Part shown: piece by piece, positions 52,850 to 61,616 of the stretch | How the letters are laid out: every line of letters begins with the position of its first letter | How positions within the stretch are numbered: position 1 is the first letter of the stretch | Source: Pyxidicoccus parkwaysis | GTDB lineage: Bacteria; Myxococcota; Myxococcia; Myxococcales; Myxococcaceae | Assembly (NCBI RefSeq): GCF_017301735.1 | Contig: NZ_CP071090.1 | Span: forward strand, 7,120,001 to 7,184,000 | Direction: 5' to 3' | DNA length: 64,000 bases | The notes under the pieces: model-generated | Told to the model about the DNA's origin: nothing | The model's input: the letters and a program-made list of their open reading frames with translations, nothing else | The model's database searches: none | Translations under genes and position numbers: made by a program

Positions 52850-54577
52850 TTGAGTGCCGCAGTCGACGCGCGCGGCGTGACAGTCCAGGAAGCCCGTCCC
52901 GCCCTCCTCCTCGTGGAGGACTCGGAAGCGGACGTGGCGGCCCTCCAGCGGGCGCTGCAACCGCTGGGTGTCGCGCTGGTGTGCGTGGCGTCCGGCGAGG
53001 AGGCGGTAAAGGCGCTGGAGCACCACGACTTCGTGGCGGTGCTGCTGGACGTCTACCTCGCGGGGGCCTGGGACGGCTTCGAGACGGCGCGGCGCATCCG
53101 CGAGCTGCCGGGCCGCCGCGCCGTGCCGCTCCTGTTCATGACGGGCGCGCCGCAGGATGTGCTGATGTCCCTTCGCGCCTACCGCGCGGGCGGGGTGGAC
53201 CTCCTCCACAAGCCCGTCTTCACGGAGCAGCTCACCGCGAAGGTGTCCGTCTTCCTGGAGCTGTGGCACGCGCGGGAGCGGGAGCGCAGTGACCTACGCG
53301 CCCGGGAGCAGCAGGCCCTGCGCAAGCGCGAGGAGGAGTACCGCTTCCTCGCCGAGGCGAGCGCCCTGTTGGGCAACTCGCTGGACAGCGTCACCACGTT
53401 GCAGCAGCTCGCGCGGCTCGCCGTCTCCACGCTCGCGGACTGGTGCGTGGTGGAGCTCGTCGACGAGCGCGGCCGCATCGAGTGCCTCGCCGTCACCCAT
53501 GCCGACGCGGACAGCGCCCGGCACCTTCGAGACTCGCTGAATCGCCACCCGCACGCGCCGGACGCGCCCCGGGGCGTGGCCCGGGTGCTGCGCACGGGCG
53601 AGCCGGACTGGACGGCCCACGTCACGGAGGAAGCGCTCCGCGCCGTGACGGGGGAAGATGGTGCGCGGCTGGAGCTCATGCGTTCCCTGGGCCTGCGCTC
53701 CTACGTCATCGTGCCGCTCATCGCCGGGGGCCGGGTGCTGGGCGCCATGTCGCTGCTGCACGCCGAGTCGGGCCGCCACTACACGGAGGCCGACGTGCGC
53801 TTCGCCGAGGACCTCGCGCGGCGCGCGGCGCTCGCGGTGGACAATGCCCGGCTGTACCAGGCCTCGCAGGAGGCGGTGCGCCTGCGCGACGAGTTCCTCG
53901 CGGTGGCCAGCCACGAGCTGCGCACGCCGCTGACGCCCATCCGCATCAAGGTGCAGGCGCTGCAACGCCAGACGCAGGCCGCAGCGGGCGGAGTGCTCGC
54001 GGCGGACAAGGTGGCCTCGGTGTTGGACACGGTGGCTTCGCAGACGCGGCGGCTCACCAACCTCGTGGATGGATTGCTGGACGTGTCCCACTTCAGCGCC
54101 GGGCGGCTGGAGCTGAACCCCGAGCCGGTGGATTTGTCCGCCCTGCTGCGCGACGTGGGCACGGCCTTCGAGGCGGACTGCGCGAAGGCCTGCTGCCCGC
54201 TGGAACTGCACACGCCCGAAGCAGTGGTGTGCTCGGTGGACCGGCGACGGGTGGAGCAGGCCGTCTCACACCTGATGGCCAACGCGGTGAAGTACGGCGC
54301 GGGCCGGCCCATCCAGCTGCGCCTGGTGGCGGACGGCGGCCACGCGCGAATCCGGGTGAAGGACGAGGGCATCGGCATCTCCCCCGAGGCGCTGCCGCGC
54401 CTGTTCGGCAAGTTCGCCCGCGCCGTGTCCGAGCGTCACTACGGCGGCCTGGGCCTGGGCCTCTACCTCGCGCGGGAAATCGTCGAGGCCCACGGCGGCA
54501 CCATCCACGTGGAGAGCCAGCCCGGCCAGGGCGCCTGCTTCGAGGTGACGCTGCCCCTGGGTCAGAATCAGACCTGA
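52850..54577 (+). CDS. sensor histidine kinase with N-terminal receiver and GAF domains
   Basis: A 575-residue soluble kinase. Residues 15-135 form a receiver: LLLVEDSEAD, phospho-acceptor Asp67 (LLDVYLAG) and Lys121 (LHKPVF). A coiled linker leads to a GAF domain (about 165-330; SYVIVPLIAGGRVLGAMSLL), then HisKA with phospho-acceptor His355 (ASHELRTPLTP) and an HATPase with N-box HLMANAVKYGAG, G1 DEGIGIS and G2 YGGLGLGLYLA. No membrane segment. I chose the TTG at 52850, which has GGAGGGAAG upstream; ATG at 52763 adds 29 residues. No partner regulator is adjacent. Confidence 0.9.
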   Translation: MSAAVDARGVTVQEARPALLLVEDSEADVAALQRALQPLGVALVCVASGEEAVKALEHHDFVAVLLDVYLAGAWDGFETARRIRELPGRRAVPLLFMTGAPQDVLMSLRAYRAGGVDLLHKPVFTEQLTAKVSVFLELWHARERERSDLRAREQQALRKREEEYRFLAEASALLGNSLDSVTTLQQLARLAVSTLADWCVVELVDERGRIECLAVTHADADSARHLRDSLNRHPHAPDAPRGVARVLRTGEPDWTAHVTEEALRAVTGEDGARLELMRSLGLRSYVIVPLIAGGRVLGAMSLLHAESGRHYTEADVRFAEDLARRAALAVDNARLYQASQEAVRLRDEFLAVASHELRTPLTPIRIKVQALQRQTQAAAGGVLAADKVASVLDTVASQTRRLTNLVDGLLDVSHFSAGRLELNPEPVDLSALLRDVGTAFEADCAKACCPLELHTPEAVVCSVDRRRVEQAVSHLMANAVKYGAGRPIQLRLVADGGHARIRVKDEGIGISPEALPRLFGKFARAVSERHYGGLGLGLYLAREIVEAHGGTIHVESQPGQGACFEVTLPLGQNQT

Positions 54578-54625
54578 CGGGAATTCCGGGTACAGAGGGA
54601 CGTGGGTGCGACTATCGTCGGCGGG

Positions 54626-55939
54626 ATGACGACTCCCCCTTCCGCGCCTCCCGCGGACCTCGGAATGAAGCGCGCGGTGTCCCGCTGGGAAATCGTGGGC
54701 TTCTCCATCAACGACGTCATCGGAAGTGGCGTGTACCTGCTGCCCGCGGCGGCGGCGGCGAACCTCGGCTCGGCGAGCGTGGGCGCCATCGTGCTCGCGG
54801 GGCTGGGCGTGTTCCTGCTGGTGCTCTGCTTCGCGGAGGCCGCGAGCTACTTCGACAAGCCGGGCAGTGCGTACGTCTACACGCGCGAGGCCTTCGGCGA
54901 CCTGGTGGGCTTCGAGGTGGGGTGGATGACGTGGCTCGCCCGCGTGTCCTCGGTGGCGTCGCTGTCCGCGGGCTTCGCGCGGGCGCTGGGCTACCTGTGG
55001 CCGCAAGCGAATGACGGCGTGGGGCGCGCGCTCGCGATTGCCCTGCCGCTGCTGGTGCTCACCGCCATCAACGTGGTGGGTGTGAAATCCGGAGCGCGCA
55101 CGGCCGTCTTCCTGGCGATTACCAAGACGGTGCCGCTGCTGCTCTTCATCGGCGTGGGCATCTTCTCCATGTCCTGGGCGCAGGCGACGTCCGTGTCGGC
55201 AAAGCCCGACGGCAGCCTGGGCGAGGCGGTGCTGCTGCTCCTCTTCGCCTACGCGGGCTTCGAGAACACGGCGGCGCCAGCGGGTGAGTTCAAGAACCCG
55301 AAGCGCGACGTGCCCTTCGCGCTGGTGGTGCAGATTGGCGTCGTCACGTTCATCTACACGGCGGTGCAGTGGGTGGCGCTGGGCACGCTGCCGGGCGTGG
55401 TGGACTCGGCGACGCCGCTGGCGGACGCGGCGGCGCGCTTCCTCGGGGGCTGGGGAGGACTGCTGATGACGGTGGGGGCGGTGCTCTCCATCCTCGGCAC
55501 CAACAGCAACACGGTGCTCGCGGGGCCGCGCTACCTGTACGCGCTGGCACGCGACGGCTTCGGCCCGGCGGCGCTGGCGTCGCTGCACCCGCGCTTCCGC
55601 ACACCCACGGTGGCCATCCTCACGCAGACGGCCATTGCCCTGCCGCTGGCCTTCTCGGGCTCGTTCGAGGTGCTGGCCACGCTGTCGGTGGTGGCGCGAC
55701 TGGCCACGTACTTCGGCACGGCCATGGCCGTCCCCGTGCTGCGGCGCAAGCTTCAGCAGCAGCCGGGCGCGTTCCGAATTCCCGGCGGGCCGGTGGTGCC
55801 CATGGCCGCCGCCGCGCTGTGTATCGTCTTCGCGATGAGCGCGCAGACGCGCAACCTCATCGCCGGGGCCGTTGCCCTCATCGTGGGCGGCGCGCTGTAC
55901 GCCCTGCGCAGCCCCGCGCGAACGGCGGCGCCGGAGTAG
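54626..55939 (+). CDS. APC superfamily amino-acid permease
   Basis: A 437-residue secondary transporter with about 12 hydrophobic helices. The APC signature at helix 1 is IVGFSINDVIGSGVYLLPA, with the unwound GSG substrate-binding bend; FAYAGFENTAAPAGEFKNP marks helix 6 and the following loop, and ILGTNSNTVLAGPRYLYALA helix 8. It should import amino acids or polyamines with protons. The start at 54626 gives MTTPPSAPPADLGMKRAVSR. It is 48 bp after the kinase stop, so co-transcription is possible. Substrate specificity cannot be read. Confidence 0.92.
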   Translation: MTTPPSAPPADLGMKRAVSRWEIVGFSINDVIGSGVYLLPAAAAANLGSASVGAIVLAGLGVFLLVLCFAEAASYFDKPGSAYVYTREAFGDLVGFEVGWMTWLARVSSVASLSAGFARALGYLWPQANDGVGRALAIALPLLVLTAINVVGVKSGARTAVFLAITKTVPLLLFIGVGIFSMSWAQATSVSAKPDGSLGEAVLLLLFAYAGFENTAAPAGEFKNPKRDVPFALVVQIGVVTFIYTAVQWVALGTLPGVVDSATPLADAAARFLGGWGGLLMTVGAVLSILGTNSNTVLAGPRYLYALARDGFGPAALASLHPRFRTPTVAILTQTAIALPLAFSGSFEVLATLSVVARLATYFGTAMAVPVLRRKLQQQPGAFRIPGGPVVPMAAAALCIVFAMSAQTRNLIAGAVALIVGGALYALRSPARTAAPE

Positions 55940-56023
55940 TCGCTACACAAGCCTCGCGGCGTTCATCCTGCGTCTCCACCGCGAGGCGGCTCCGTCGCCG
56001 GGGCCGCCCGGGCGCCTTTCTCT

Positions 56024-56728
56024 TCAGCGCCCCTTCCAGCGCACGTCCTGCTTCTCCACTGTGAGGAGGATGCGGATGGCTGTGATTGCGGACTCCACGT
56101 CCACCGGGTCGCCCGTAATCGCATCGCGGTAGAGGAAGGACTCGCCGATGCGGATGATGACGTAGGCCAGCGCGTCCAAATCCATCACCGGCCGGAGGTG
56201 GCCCTGCTTCACGCCCTCCTCCAGCGACGCGCGGATGCTCGCGGCGCAGCGCTGCTCCACCGTGCTGCTGCGCGACATCAGGATGCGCATGGCGTACTCG
56301 GCGTCCTGCTGCACGAAGGTGCGCAGCGGCGCATCCGTCACCAGCAGGTCGAACAGCCGCCGGGTGACGTCCGCGACGAACTCCGGCCCTTCCCCGCGCG
56401 CTCCCTTCCGGGCGGTGGCGAGGGCCGCCTCGAACAACGAGGAGATGACCTCGCCATAGAGCAGCTCGCGGCTGCCCACCCAGCGGAACACCGTGGCGCG
56501 GCTGACGCCCATCGCCTGCGCCATGCGGCCGATGTCGAAGCGCTCGCCCCGCTTCCACCAGTCCAACGCCAGGGCGAAGAGCTCCTGCGGCGTGGCCTTC
56601 GACGGCACCTCCAACCGCTGCGCCAGCGGCGTGGCCCGCACGGGCGCACGCGAGCGGCGGACGGGAGGCGAGGGGCGCTCCGGAGCCTCGGACGAGGCGC
56701 GGCGCGTGTACGCGCGAGGCGACTTCAC
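56024..56728 (-). CDS. TetR/AcrR regulator, QsdR-like
   Basis: A 234-residue regulator with a basic Arg/Pro-rich N-terminus of about 45 residues. The DNA-binding domain reads ELFALALDWWKRGERFDIGR, then MAQAMGVSRATVFRWVGSRE, the WVGSRE variant seen in QsdR-type TetR proteins. The C-terminal domain (about 110-230) ends LTVEKQDVRWKGR. The start overlaps the SDR stop by four bases (ATGA), so it is coupled to the BVMO-SDR operon and probably regulates it; a 25-bp inverted repeat at 59212-59236 is a candidate operator. Confidence 0.9.
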   Translation of the reverse strand: MKSPRAYTRRASSEAPERPSPPVRRSRAPVRATPLAQRLEVPSKATPQELFALALDWWKRGERFDIGRMAQAMGVSRATVFRWVGSRELLYGEVISSLFEAALATARKGARGEGPEFVADVTRRLFDLLVTDAPLRTFVQQDAEYAMRILMSRSSTVEQRCAASIRASLEEGVKQGHLRPVMDLDALAYVIIRIGESFLYRDAITGDPVDVESAITAIRILLTVEKQDVRWKGR

Positions 56729-57570
56729 GCGGTGCTCTCCAGCAGCTTGCGCCGACGGCGCTTCGCCCCGGCCACCAGGATGCGCTGATACAGCGTGGGC
56801 AGCATCCGCTGCATCAGGTCGATGAGGACGGCGTCACCGCCGATGAGCTGGCGCCGCCGGTTCTTGAGGATGGCCGCGAGGATGTCCGAGGCGGCCTTCT
56901 CCGGCGTGGTGGCGAAGCTCTTCTCGAAGTCGCTGCTCGAGCGCTCGTCCGTCCAGCCCTTGCGGTACGTCATCCGCGCGTTGCGGGCGATGTTCGTCTT
57001 GATGCCGCCGGGGTGGACGCAGGTGACGCCGATGGGCACGCCCTCCACCTCCAACTCCTGGCGCAGCGCCTCGGTGAAGCCCTTCACCGCGAACTTGGCG
57101 GAGTTGTACGCGGCCTGCGTGGGCACGCCGATGAGGCCGAACACGCTGGAGACGTTGACGATGTGGCCCTCACCCGCCGCGCGCAGGTGCGGGAGGAAGG
57201 CCTTGGTGCCATACACCACGCCCCAGAAGTTGATGTTCATCAGCCACTCGAAGTCCTCGTACTTCGTGTCCTCGATGGTGGCTCCCAGTGCGACACCCGC
57301 GTTGTTGACGACGACGTGCACGGCGCCCAGGTTCCTCGCCACCGCGTCCGCCCAGTCATGCACCCCCTCGCGCTTCGCGACGTCCACCCGCGCGGCATCC
57401 ACCTTCACGCCTTGCGCGCGGCACAACTCCGCCGTCTCGGCGAGGCCCTGCTCATTCACGTCCGACAGCGCGACGTTGCAGCCATTGCGCGCCAGCAATA
57501 CCGCCGTGGCCCGGCCAATGCCCGAGCCCGCGCCGGTAATCGCGGCGACTCTGTTCTTCACCGTCTTCAT
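56725..57570 (-). CDS. short-chain dehydrogenase/reductase
   Basis: A 281-residue classical SDR. Cofactor motif TGAGSGIGRATAVLLA, NNAG (VVVNNAGVALG), catalytic Ser in NVSSVFGLIG, and YNSAK (Tyr-x3-Lys) are all present, with VHPGGIKTNIA after. ALSDVNEQ at the end of beta-2 has Asp, which favours NAD. The C-terminal ~30 residues are basic, perhaps a membrane-association tail. Start 57570 begins MKTVKNRVAAITGAG. It lies between a Baeyer-Villiger-type monooxygenase and a TetR gene, so all three likely process one lipophilic ketone/alcohol. Confidence 0.94.
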   Translation of the reverse strand: MKTVKNRVAAITGAGSGIGRATAVLLARNGCNVALSDVNEQGLAETAELCRAQGVKVDAARVDVAKREGVHDWADAVARNLGAVHVVVNNAGVALGATIEDTKYEDFEWLMNINFWGVVYGTKAFLPHLRAAGEGHIVNVSSVFGLIGVPTQAAYNSAKFAVKGFTEALRQELEVEGVPIGVTCVHPGGIKTNIARNARMTYRKGWTDERSSSDFEKSFATTPEKAASDILAAILKNRRRQLIGGDAVLIDLMQRMLPTLYQRILVAGAKRRRRKLLESTA

Positions 57571-57624
57571 GGGCAGCCTCCCGTGACTCCCGAGGGAATA
57601 TGTGGACACAGCATGGACGCACGC

Positions 57625-59151
57625 TCAGGCATGGACCACCTCGCGCGACGGCGCGGGAAGCGCGGCGGGCCGCTTCTGGCGATGCGGGAAGATGGCGATG
57701 TACTCGGAGGGCTCGAAGCGCTCCACGCGGCGCCGGAAGGAGAAGGTGAAGCCCGGCCAGAGCGTGGAGATGCGCCCGGTGGCGTCGATGTACCAGCTCT
57801 CGCAGCCGCCCTGCTTCCACACCGTCCCGGACATGCGCGTGTCGAGCTGCTGGACGAAGTCCGCCTGGGCCTCGGGCGTGGGCTCCACCGCGGCCAGCCC
57901 GCGTCCCTCCAGGTAGCGGAGCGCTCCGAGGACGTGGTCAATCTGGCTCTCAATCATCAGGATGACGGACGTGTGGCCCAGCCCCGTGTTGGGTCCCAGC
58001 AGCATGAAGAGGTTGGGGAAGCCGTGGATGGTGGTGCCCAGGTGCGCCTTCATGGTGCCGCCCCACGCCTGGGCCAGCGAGCGCCCGTCGCGCCCGTGGA
58101 TGTGGTGCATCATCGGCATGTCCGTCACGTGGAAGCCGGTGCCGAGGATGACGGCATCGGCGGCGTGCTCGGTGCCGTCCGCGGTGACGATGGAGTGCTC
58201 GCGTAGCTCGCGGATGCCGTCGGTGATGACGTCTACGTTCGGCTTCGCGAGCGTGGGCAGGTAGTCATCCGAGACGAGCACGCGCTTGCAGCCCAGCGTG
58301 TACTTCGGCGTCACCTTCGCGCGCAGCACCGGGTCCGGGATGGACTTCTCCAGGTGCTCGAGCGCGCGCCGCTGCACGAGGCGCAGAATCCACGGGTGCA
58401 TGAACCCGAGCGCCAGCAACTCGCGCAGCGCGTAGATGAGCCCCCGCATGAACCGCTGCGTGCCCGGCAGACGCTGGTACAGCCGGCGCATGCGCTCGGG
58501 GATGGAGCGATCATTCCTGGGCACCACCCAGGGCGGCGTGCGCTGGAAGAGGAGGAGCCGGCCCACCTGGGGTTGGATGGCGGGGACGAACTGGATGGCG
58601 GACGCGCCGGTGCCGATGACGGCCACCCGCCTCCCCTCGAGCGCGTAGCCATGGTCCCACCGCGCCGAGTGCATCACCTTGCCCTGGAAGCGCTCCAGGC
58701 CTGGCAGGTGGGGAATGGAGGGCTCACTCAGGCCTCCCACGGCGGAGATGAGCACATTCGCCGTGTAGAGCCCTTCCGAGGTCTGGATGTGCCAGCACTG
58801 CTCGGCGTCATTCCAGCGGGCGTCCTGGACGGCATGCTGGAAGCGTACATGCGGACGGACGCCGAAGCGATCCGCGCAGTCTCGCAGGTAGGCGTGGATT
58901 TCCCCCTGCGGGGAGAAGGCGCGGGACCAGGACGGATTGGGCGCGAAGGAGAACGAGTAGAGGTGGGACTGCACGTCGCACGCACAGCCCGGGTACGAGT
59001 TGTCACGCCAGACGCCACCCACGTCGTGGGAGCGCTCGAAGATGACGAAGTCCTGGAAGCCCGACTCCTTGAGGCGGATGGCCATGCCGAGGCCACCGAA
59101 GCCACTTCCCACGATGGCGATGGGGAAGTGGGGCGCGTGTCTTGGGGGCAC
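57625..59151 (-). CDS. flavin-containing monooxygenase, Baeyer-Villiger type
   Basis: A 508-residue FAD/NADPH monooxygenase converting ketones to esters or lactones. The FAD motif is AIVGSGFGGLGMAIRL, the class fingerprint FQGKVMHSARWD fits FxGxxxHxxxW(P/D), and the NADPH motif is VAVIGTGASAIQFVP. GVWRDNSYPGCACDV is the usual flavin-contact segment. I chose the GTG at 59151 (GGGAGG five bases upstream); an ATG at 59184 adds 11 residues. It is first in an operon with an SDR and a QsdR-like TetR, and a palindrome lies 61 bp upstream. Confidence 0.94.
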   Translation of the reverse strand: MPPRHAPHFPIAIVGSGFGGLGMAIRLKESGFQDFVIFERSHDVGGVWRDNSYPGCACDVQSHLYSFSFAPNPSWSRAFSPQGEIHAYLRDCADRFGVRPHVRFQHAVQDARWNDAEQCWHIQTSEGLYTANVLISAVGGLSEPSIPHLPGLERFQGKVMHSARWDHGYALEGRRVAVIGTGASAIQFVPAIQPQVGRLLLFQRTPPWVVPRNDRSIPERMRRLYQRLPGTQRFMRGLIYALRELLALGFMHPWILRLVQRRALEHLEKSIPDPVLRAKVTPKYTLGCKRVLVSDDYLPTLAKPNVDVITDGIRELREHSIVTADGTEHAADAVILGTGFHVTDMPMMHHIHGRDGRSLAQAWGGTMKAHLGTTIHGFPNLFMLLGPNTGLGHTSVILMIESQIDHVLGALRYLEGRGLAAVEPTPEAQADFVQQLDTRMSGTVWKQGGCESWYIDATGRISTLWPGFTFSFRRRVERFEPSEYIAIFPHRQKRPAALPAPSREVVHA

Positions 59152-59211
59152 TGGAACCTCCCGGGTGGGACAGGTGAGGCGCATGCTACAGGAAGGCGCA
59201 GTGAATCGGGA

Positions 59212-59236
59212 TGCGTCAAATTTGAAATATGACGCA
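59212..59236. promoter_or_regulatory. 25-bp inverted repeat, candidate operator
   Basis: TGCGTCA (59212-59218) and TGACGCA (59230-59236) are perfect arms around AATTTGAAATA, the most A/T-rich spot of this 170-bp divergent gap. It lies 61 bp before the monooxygenase GTG and 86 bp before the FBP gene. Likely ligand: the TetR regulator of the same operon. Confidence 0.6.
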
Positions 59237-59321
59237 CGCCCGACGAACGGGCGAGCCCGCCTGGTTGGGGTGGATATGAGGCGGTCCAACTGTTAGTGCT
59301 GGCGTTCGCCAAGGAGCTGCC

Positions 59322-59798
59322 GTGTTTCGATTCGAGAACGACCGGGCGCTCATCGAGTCCTTCCGCCCGCGAGACCGTCGGGTCATCGAGATGCCCGACG
59401 GCATCAGCTTCCCGCTCTTCGTCCGGGACTACCTCGCGTGGACGGAGACGTCCGGCGCGCGCGTGTACCTCATCTTCTCCGCACCCGGCAGCCGCAAGCC
59501 CATCGGCATCATCTTCCGCCGCGAGCCGCCGGGCGGGGAGCCGACCTATCGCATGTGCGAGTGGTGCCACAGCTACGGCACGTCCGCCGAGGTGGGCATG
59601 CTCACCACGGACGTGGACAACAAGCGCCGCGTCGGCGTGACGCTGTGCAATGACTTGCGCTGCAAGGAGAAGCTGGAGGACGCGGCGGACCGTGCCGGGC
59701 GTCACCCGCTTCAGGTCCTCGAGGAGCTCAACGCGCGCATGTTCCGTTTCGCGCACGAGGCGCTCGGCATCGATTCACAGCCGCAGCCCGCAGTGTAG
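59322..59798 (+). CDS. FBP domain-containing protein (treble-clef zinc finger)
   Basis: A 158-residue protein matching the bacterial FBP (EF-G-binding-protein-type) C-terminal zinc-finger family. RMCEWCHSYG supplies CxxC and LCNDLRCKEKL the second Cys pair; N-terminal FPLFVRDYLAWTE and YLIFSAPGSRKPIG precede. In the well-studied relatives this finger binds elongation factor G on the ribosome. A GTG start at 59322 is used. It is divergent from the monooxygenase operon and shares its A/T-rich operator region. Confidence 0.85.
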   Translation: MFRFENDRALIESFRPRDRRVIEMPDGISFPLFVRDYLAWTETSGARVYLIFSAPGSRKPIGIIFRREPPGGEPTYRMCEWCHSYGTSAEVGMLTTDVDNKRRVGVTLCNDLRCKEKLEDAADRAGRHPLQVLEELNARMFRFAHEALGIDSQPQPAV

Positions 59799-59820
59799 TC
59801 GCGAGGCTCGCGGCGGGACG

Positions 59821-59943
59821 CCGTTGTACCGGTCCATTCCTGATTCACGGCTGTGGGTCGTGCCCGGTGGAGGACACGGCCCCATCTTCCTGGAGCACCG
59901 GGACGCCTTCGCGCGCACGGCGCTGGCGTTCCTCGATGCATAG
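59821..59943 (+). pseudogene. C-terminal remnant of an alpha/beta hydrolase
   Basis: Right after the FBP stop an open stretch reads LYRSIPDSRLWVVPGGGHGP, then IFLEHRDAFARTALAFLDA and TAG at 59941-59943. This is the usual last beta strand, catalytic-His loop (GGGH) and final helix of an alpha/beta hydrolase. No upstream part or start exists (the frame before it runs through the FBP gene and is noise). It is a decayed or insertion-truncated gene. Confidence 0.65.
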
Positions 59944-59949
59944 CGCGCA

Positions 59950-60905
59950 CGGCGTTTGATGAGGCGAACCGGTCCTCGCGAAGCTGCTCTTCCGCGCAGG
60001 ACCGGCTCCCTCCTTCCCCATCCGCCACACCCGAGCCGTCCGACCTGGAGCAGGTTGTGCTCACCGCTCCGTGCTGCCGTACTGCCCCGTCCTACCCGCC
60101 GCCCGTACTGCGTACTGCCCCGCACTGCCCGACCGTGCTGCGTACTGCGTGCTGCCCTTCCCCCCGACCCGCCCCCCGTCCTGCTGTTCTGCGTGACCCG
60201 CTGCCGTTGCCGCCTTGCTGCCCCGTCCTGCCCGCCGCCCGTGCTGCTCCGTACCGCTCCGCCCTGCATCACGACCCGTGCTGCCCGCCACCCGTGCAGC
60301 CCTGAACGACTCGCCACCCGACCCGCCCGCACTGCCCTTGCTGCTTCACTGCCCCGCCCGACCAACCCGCCCTGACTGCCCGCACTGCCCCGAACCGCCC
60401 GTACTGCTCAACCCACCCGACCTGCCCGCCGCCCGCACTGCTCCGTACCGCCCCGTCCTGCCCGCCGCCCGTGCCGCTCCGAACCACCCGTGCTGCTCAA
60501 CCCACCCGACCTGCCCGCCGCCCGTGCCGCTCCGAACCACCCGTGCTGCTCACCCCCCCCGCCCTACCCGCCGCCCGTGCCGCTCCGAACCACCCGTGCT
60601 GCTCAACCCCCCCGCCCTACCCGCCACCCGTCCTGCTCCGTACCGCCCCGTCCTGCCCGCCGCCCAACCCGCCCTGCCCCGTACCACCCGTCCTGCCGCA
60701 CCACCGAACCGCCCCAACCCGCCCTGCCCCGTACCGCCCCGTCTCCTGCCGAACCGCCCGCCCTGCCCGCCACCCGTCCTGCCCCGTACCGCCCCGTCCT
60801 ACCCGCCGCCCAACCCGCCCTACTGCCCGTCCCGCCGCACCACCAACCCGCCCGCCCCGTCCTGCCCCGTACCGCCCCGTCCCGCTGCACCACCCCATAG
60901 CAGGG
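59950..60905. repeat. C-rich degenerate repeat array
   Basis: About 950 bp are made of loosely repeated C-rich words such as CCCGCCGCCCGTGC, TGCTCCGTACCGCCCC and TGCTCAACCCACCCGACC, with very few G on the plus strand outside them. Several phrases recur with changes (for example AACCACCCGTGCTGCTCA at about 60483, 60535 and 60589). The minus strand contains G-quadruplex-type runs, e.g. 60553-60576 and 60607-60629. All three plus frames are open for long stretches and give Pro/Arg/Ala noise; I consider it non-coding. 60906-61018 shows nothing identifiable. Confidence 0.8.
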
Positions 60906-61018
60906 CGCGTGCCGGGCGCTCCGGATGACCGGGGCCCAGCACTTTCAAGTACTTGGAGGCATATGGGACCTACGTACGATGCGCGGCCCGGTAAGAACTC
61001 CGGTGCGGCCTCTTCAGG

Positions 61019-61606
61019 TCAGCTCTCCCAGTACCGCTCCAGCGCGGTTCGCACCGGGTTTTCCATACCCGGCTCCTCGAACACCGACTCGACGGCCTCG
61101 AGAAAGGCCCTCACCGCCGCGCGCTGTGCATCAGTCAACGCACCCGCGAACGCGTGGAACTTCTCCGCGCGCTCCCGCGCCATCGCCTGCCACTGCGCGT
61201 CGCTTCGTCCACCCGGCGGAGGTCCACTCACCTTCTCCGGTGCCGTGAGCACCGACACCGCCGACTCCAGCACCGCGAACGACACCGGCTCCAGCGGCTC
61301 GGTGAGGAACGCCGTGAGGTACGCGGGCAGGTAGTACGCCAACGCCTCCGGCGTGAGGTGCCGCAGCGCCACCCCCGCCATGCCCCACGCCAGCAGCGCC
61401 GGGCCGGAGACGCTCTTCCACGGCGCACCCGCGAAGAAGCGGGCCACTCCCACCGCCTCCGGGTCCTCGTGGCGGTGCGACTGGCCAGTCGGGTCATGCG
61501 ACTGGCCACCCCGGACCACGGCCTTCCCCTGCGGGAAGGGCCGGTCCGGGAAGGCGCGCCGGAGGGCCTCCAGCGCCACCGCCACCTTCGCTGCGTCGAA
61601 CATCAC
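61019..61606 (-). CDS. cytoplasmic protein downstream of toxin-like gene, possible immunity protein
   Basis: A 195-residue soluble protein, no signal peptide. The N-terminal third is basic and Gly/His-rich (RGGQSHDPTGQSHRHEDPEA). The middle, ARFFAGAPWKSV, then LRHLTPEALAYYLPAYLTAF, resembles DUF6714-type proteins (W near the start and LTPEAxxYYLPAxL), and the C-terminal part is a charged helix pair ending ALERYWES. Its start is 10 bp after the stop of the transglutaminase-like gene, so the two are co-transcribed. The position and size fit an immunity protein, but that is inference. Confidence 0.72.
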   Translation of the reverse strand: MMFDAAKVAVALEALRRAFPDRPFPQGKAVVRGGQSHDPTGQSHRHEDPEAVGVARFFAGAPWKSVSGPALLAWGMAGVALRHLTPEALAYYLPAYLTAFLTEPLEPVSFAVLESAVSVLTAPEKVSGPPPGGRSDAQWQAMARERAEKFHAFAGALTDAQRAAVRAFLEAVESVFEEPGMENPVRTALERYWES

Positions 61607-61616
61607 TGCATCACCA

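Noticed and set aside
60215..61334. Long Pro/Arg/Ala-rich plus-strand frames in the C-rich array
   Set aside because: All frames are open because the array has almost no A/T; there is no start with a ribosome site, no domain, and the frames run into antisense of the real gene at 61019-61606.
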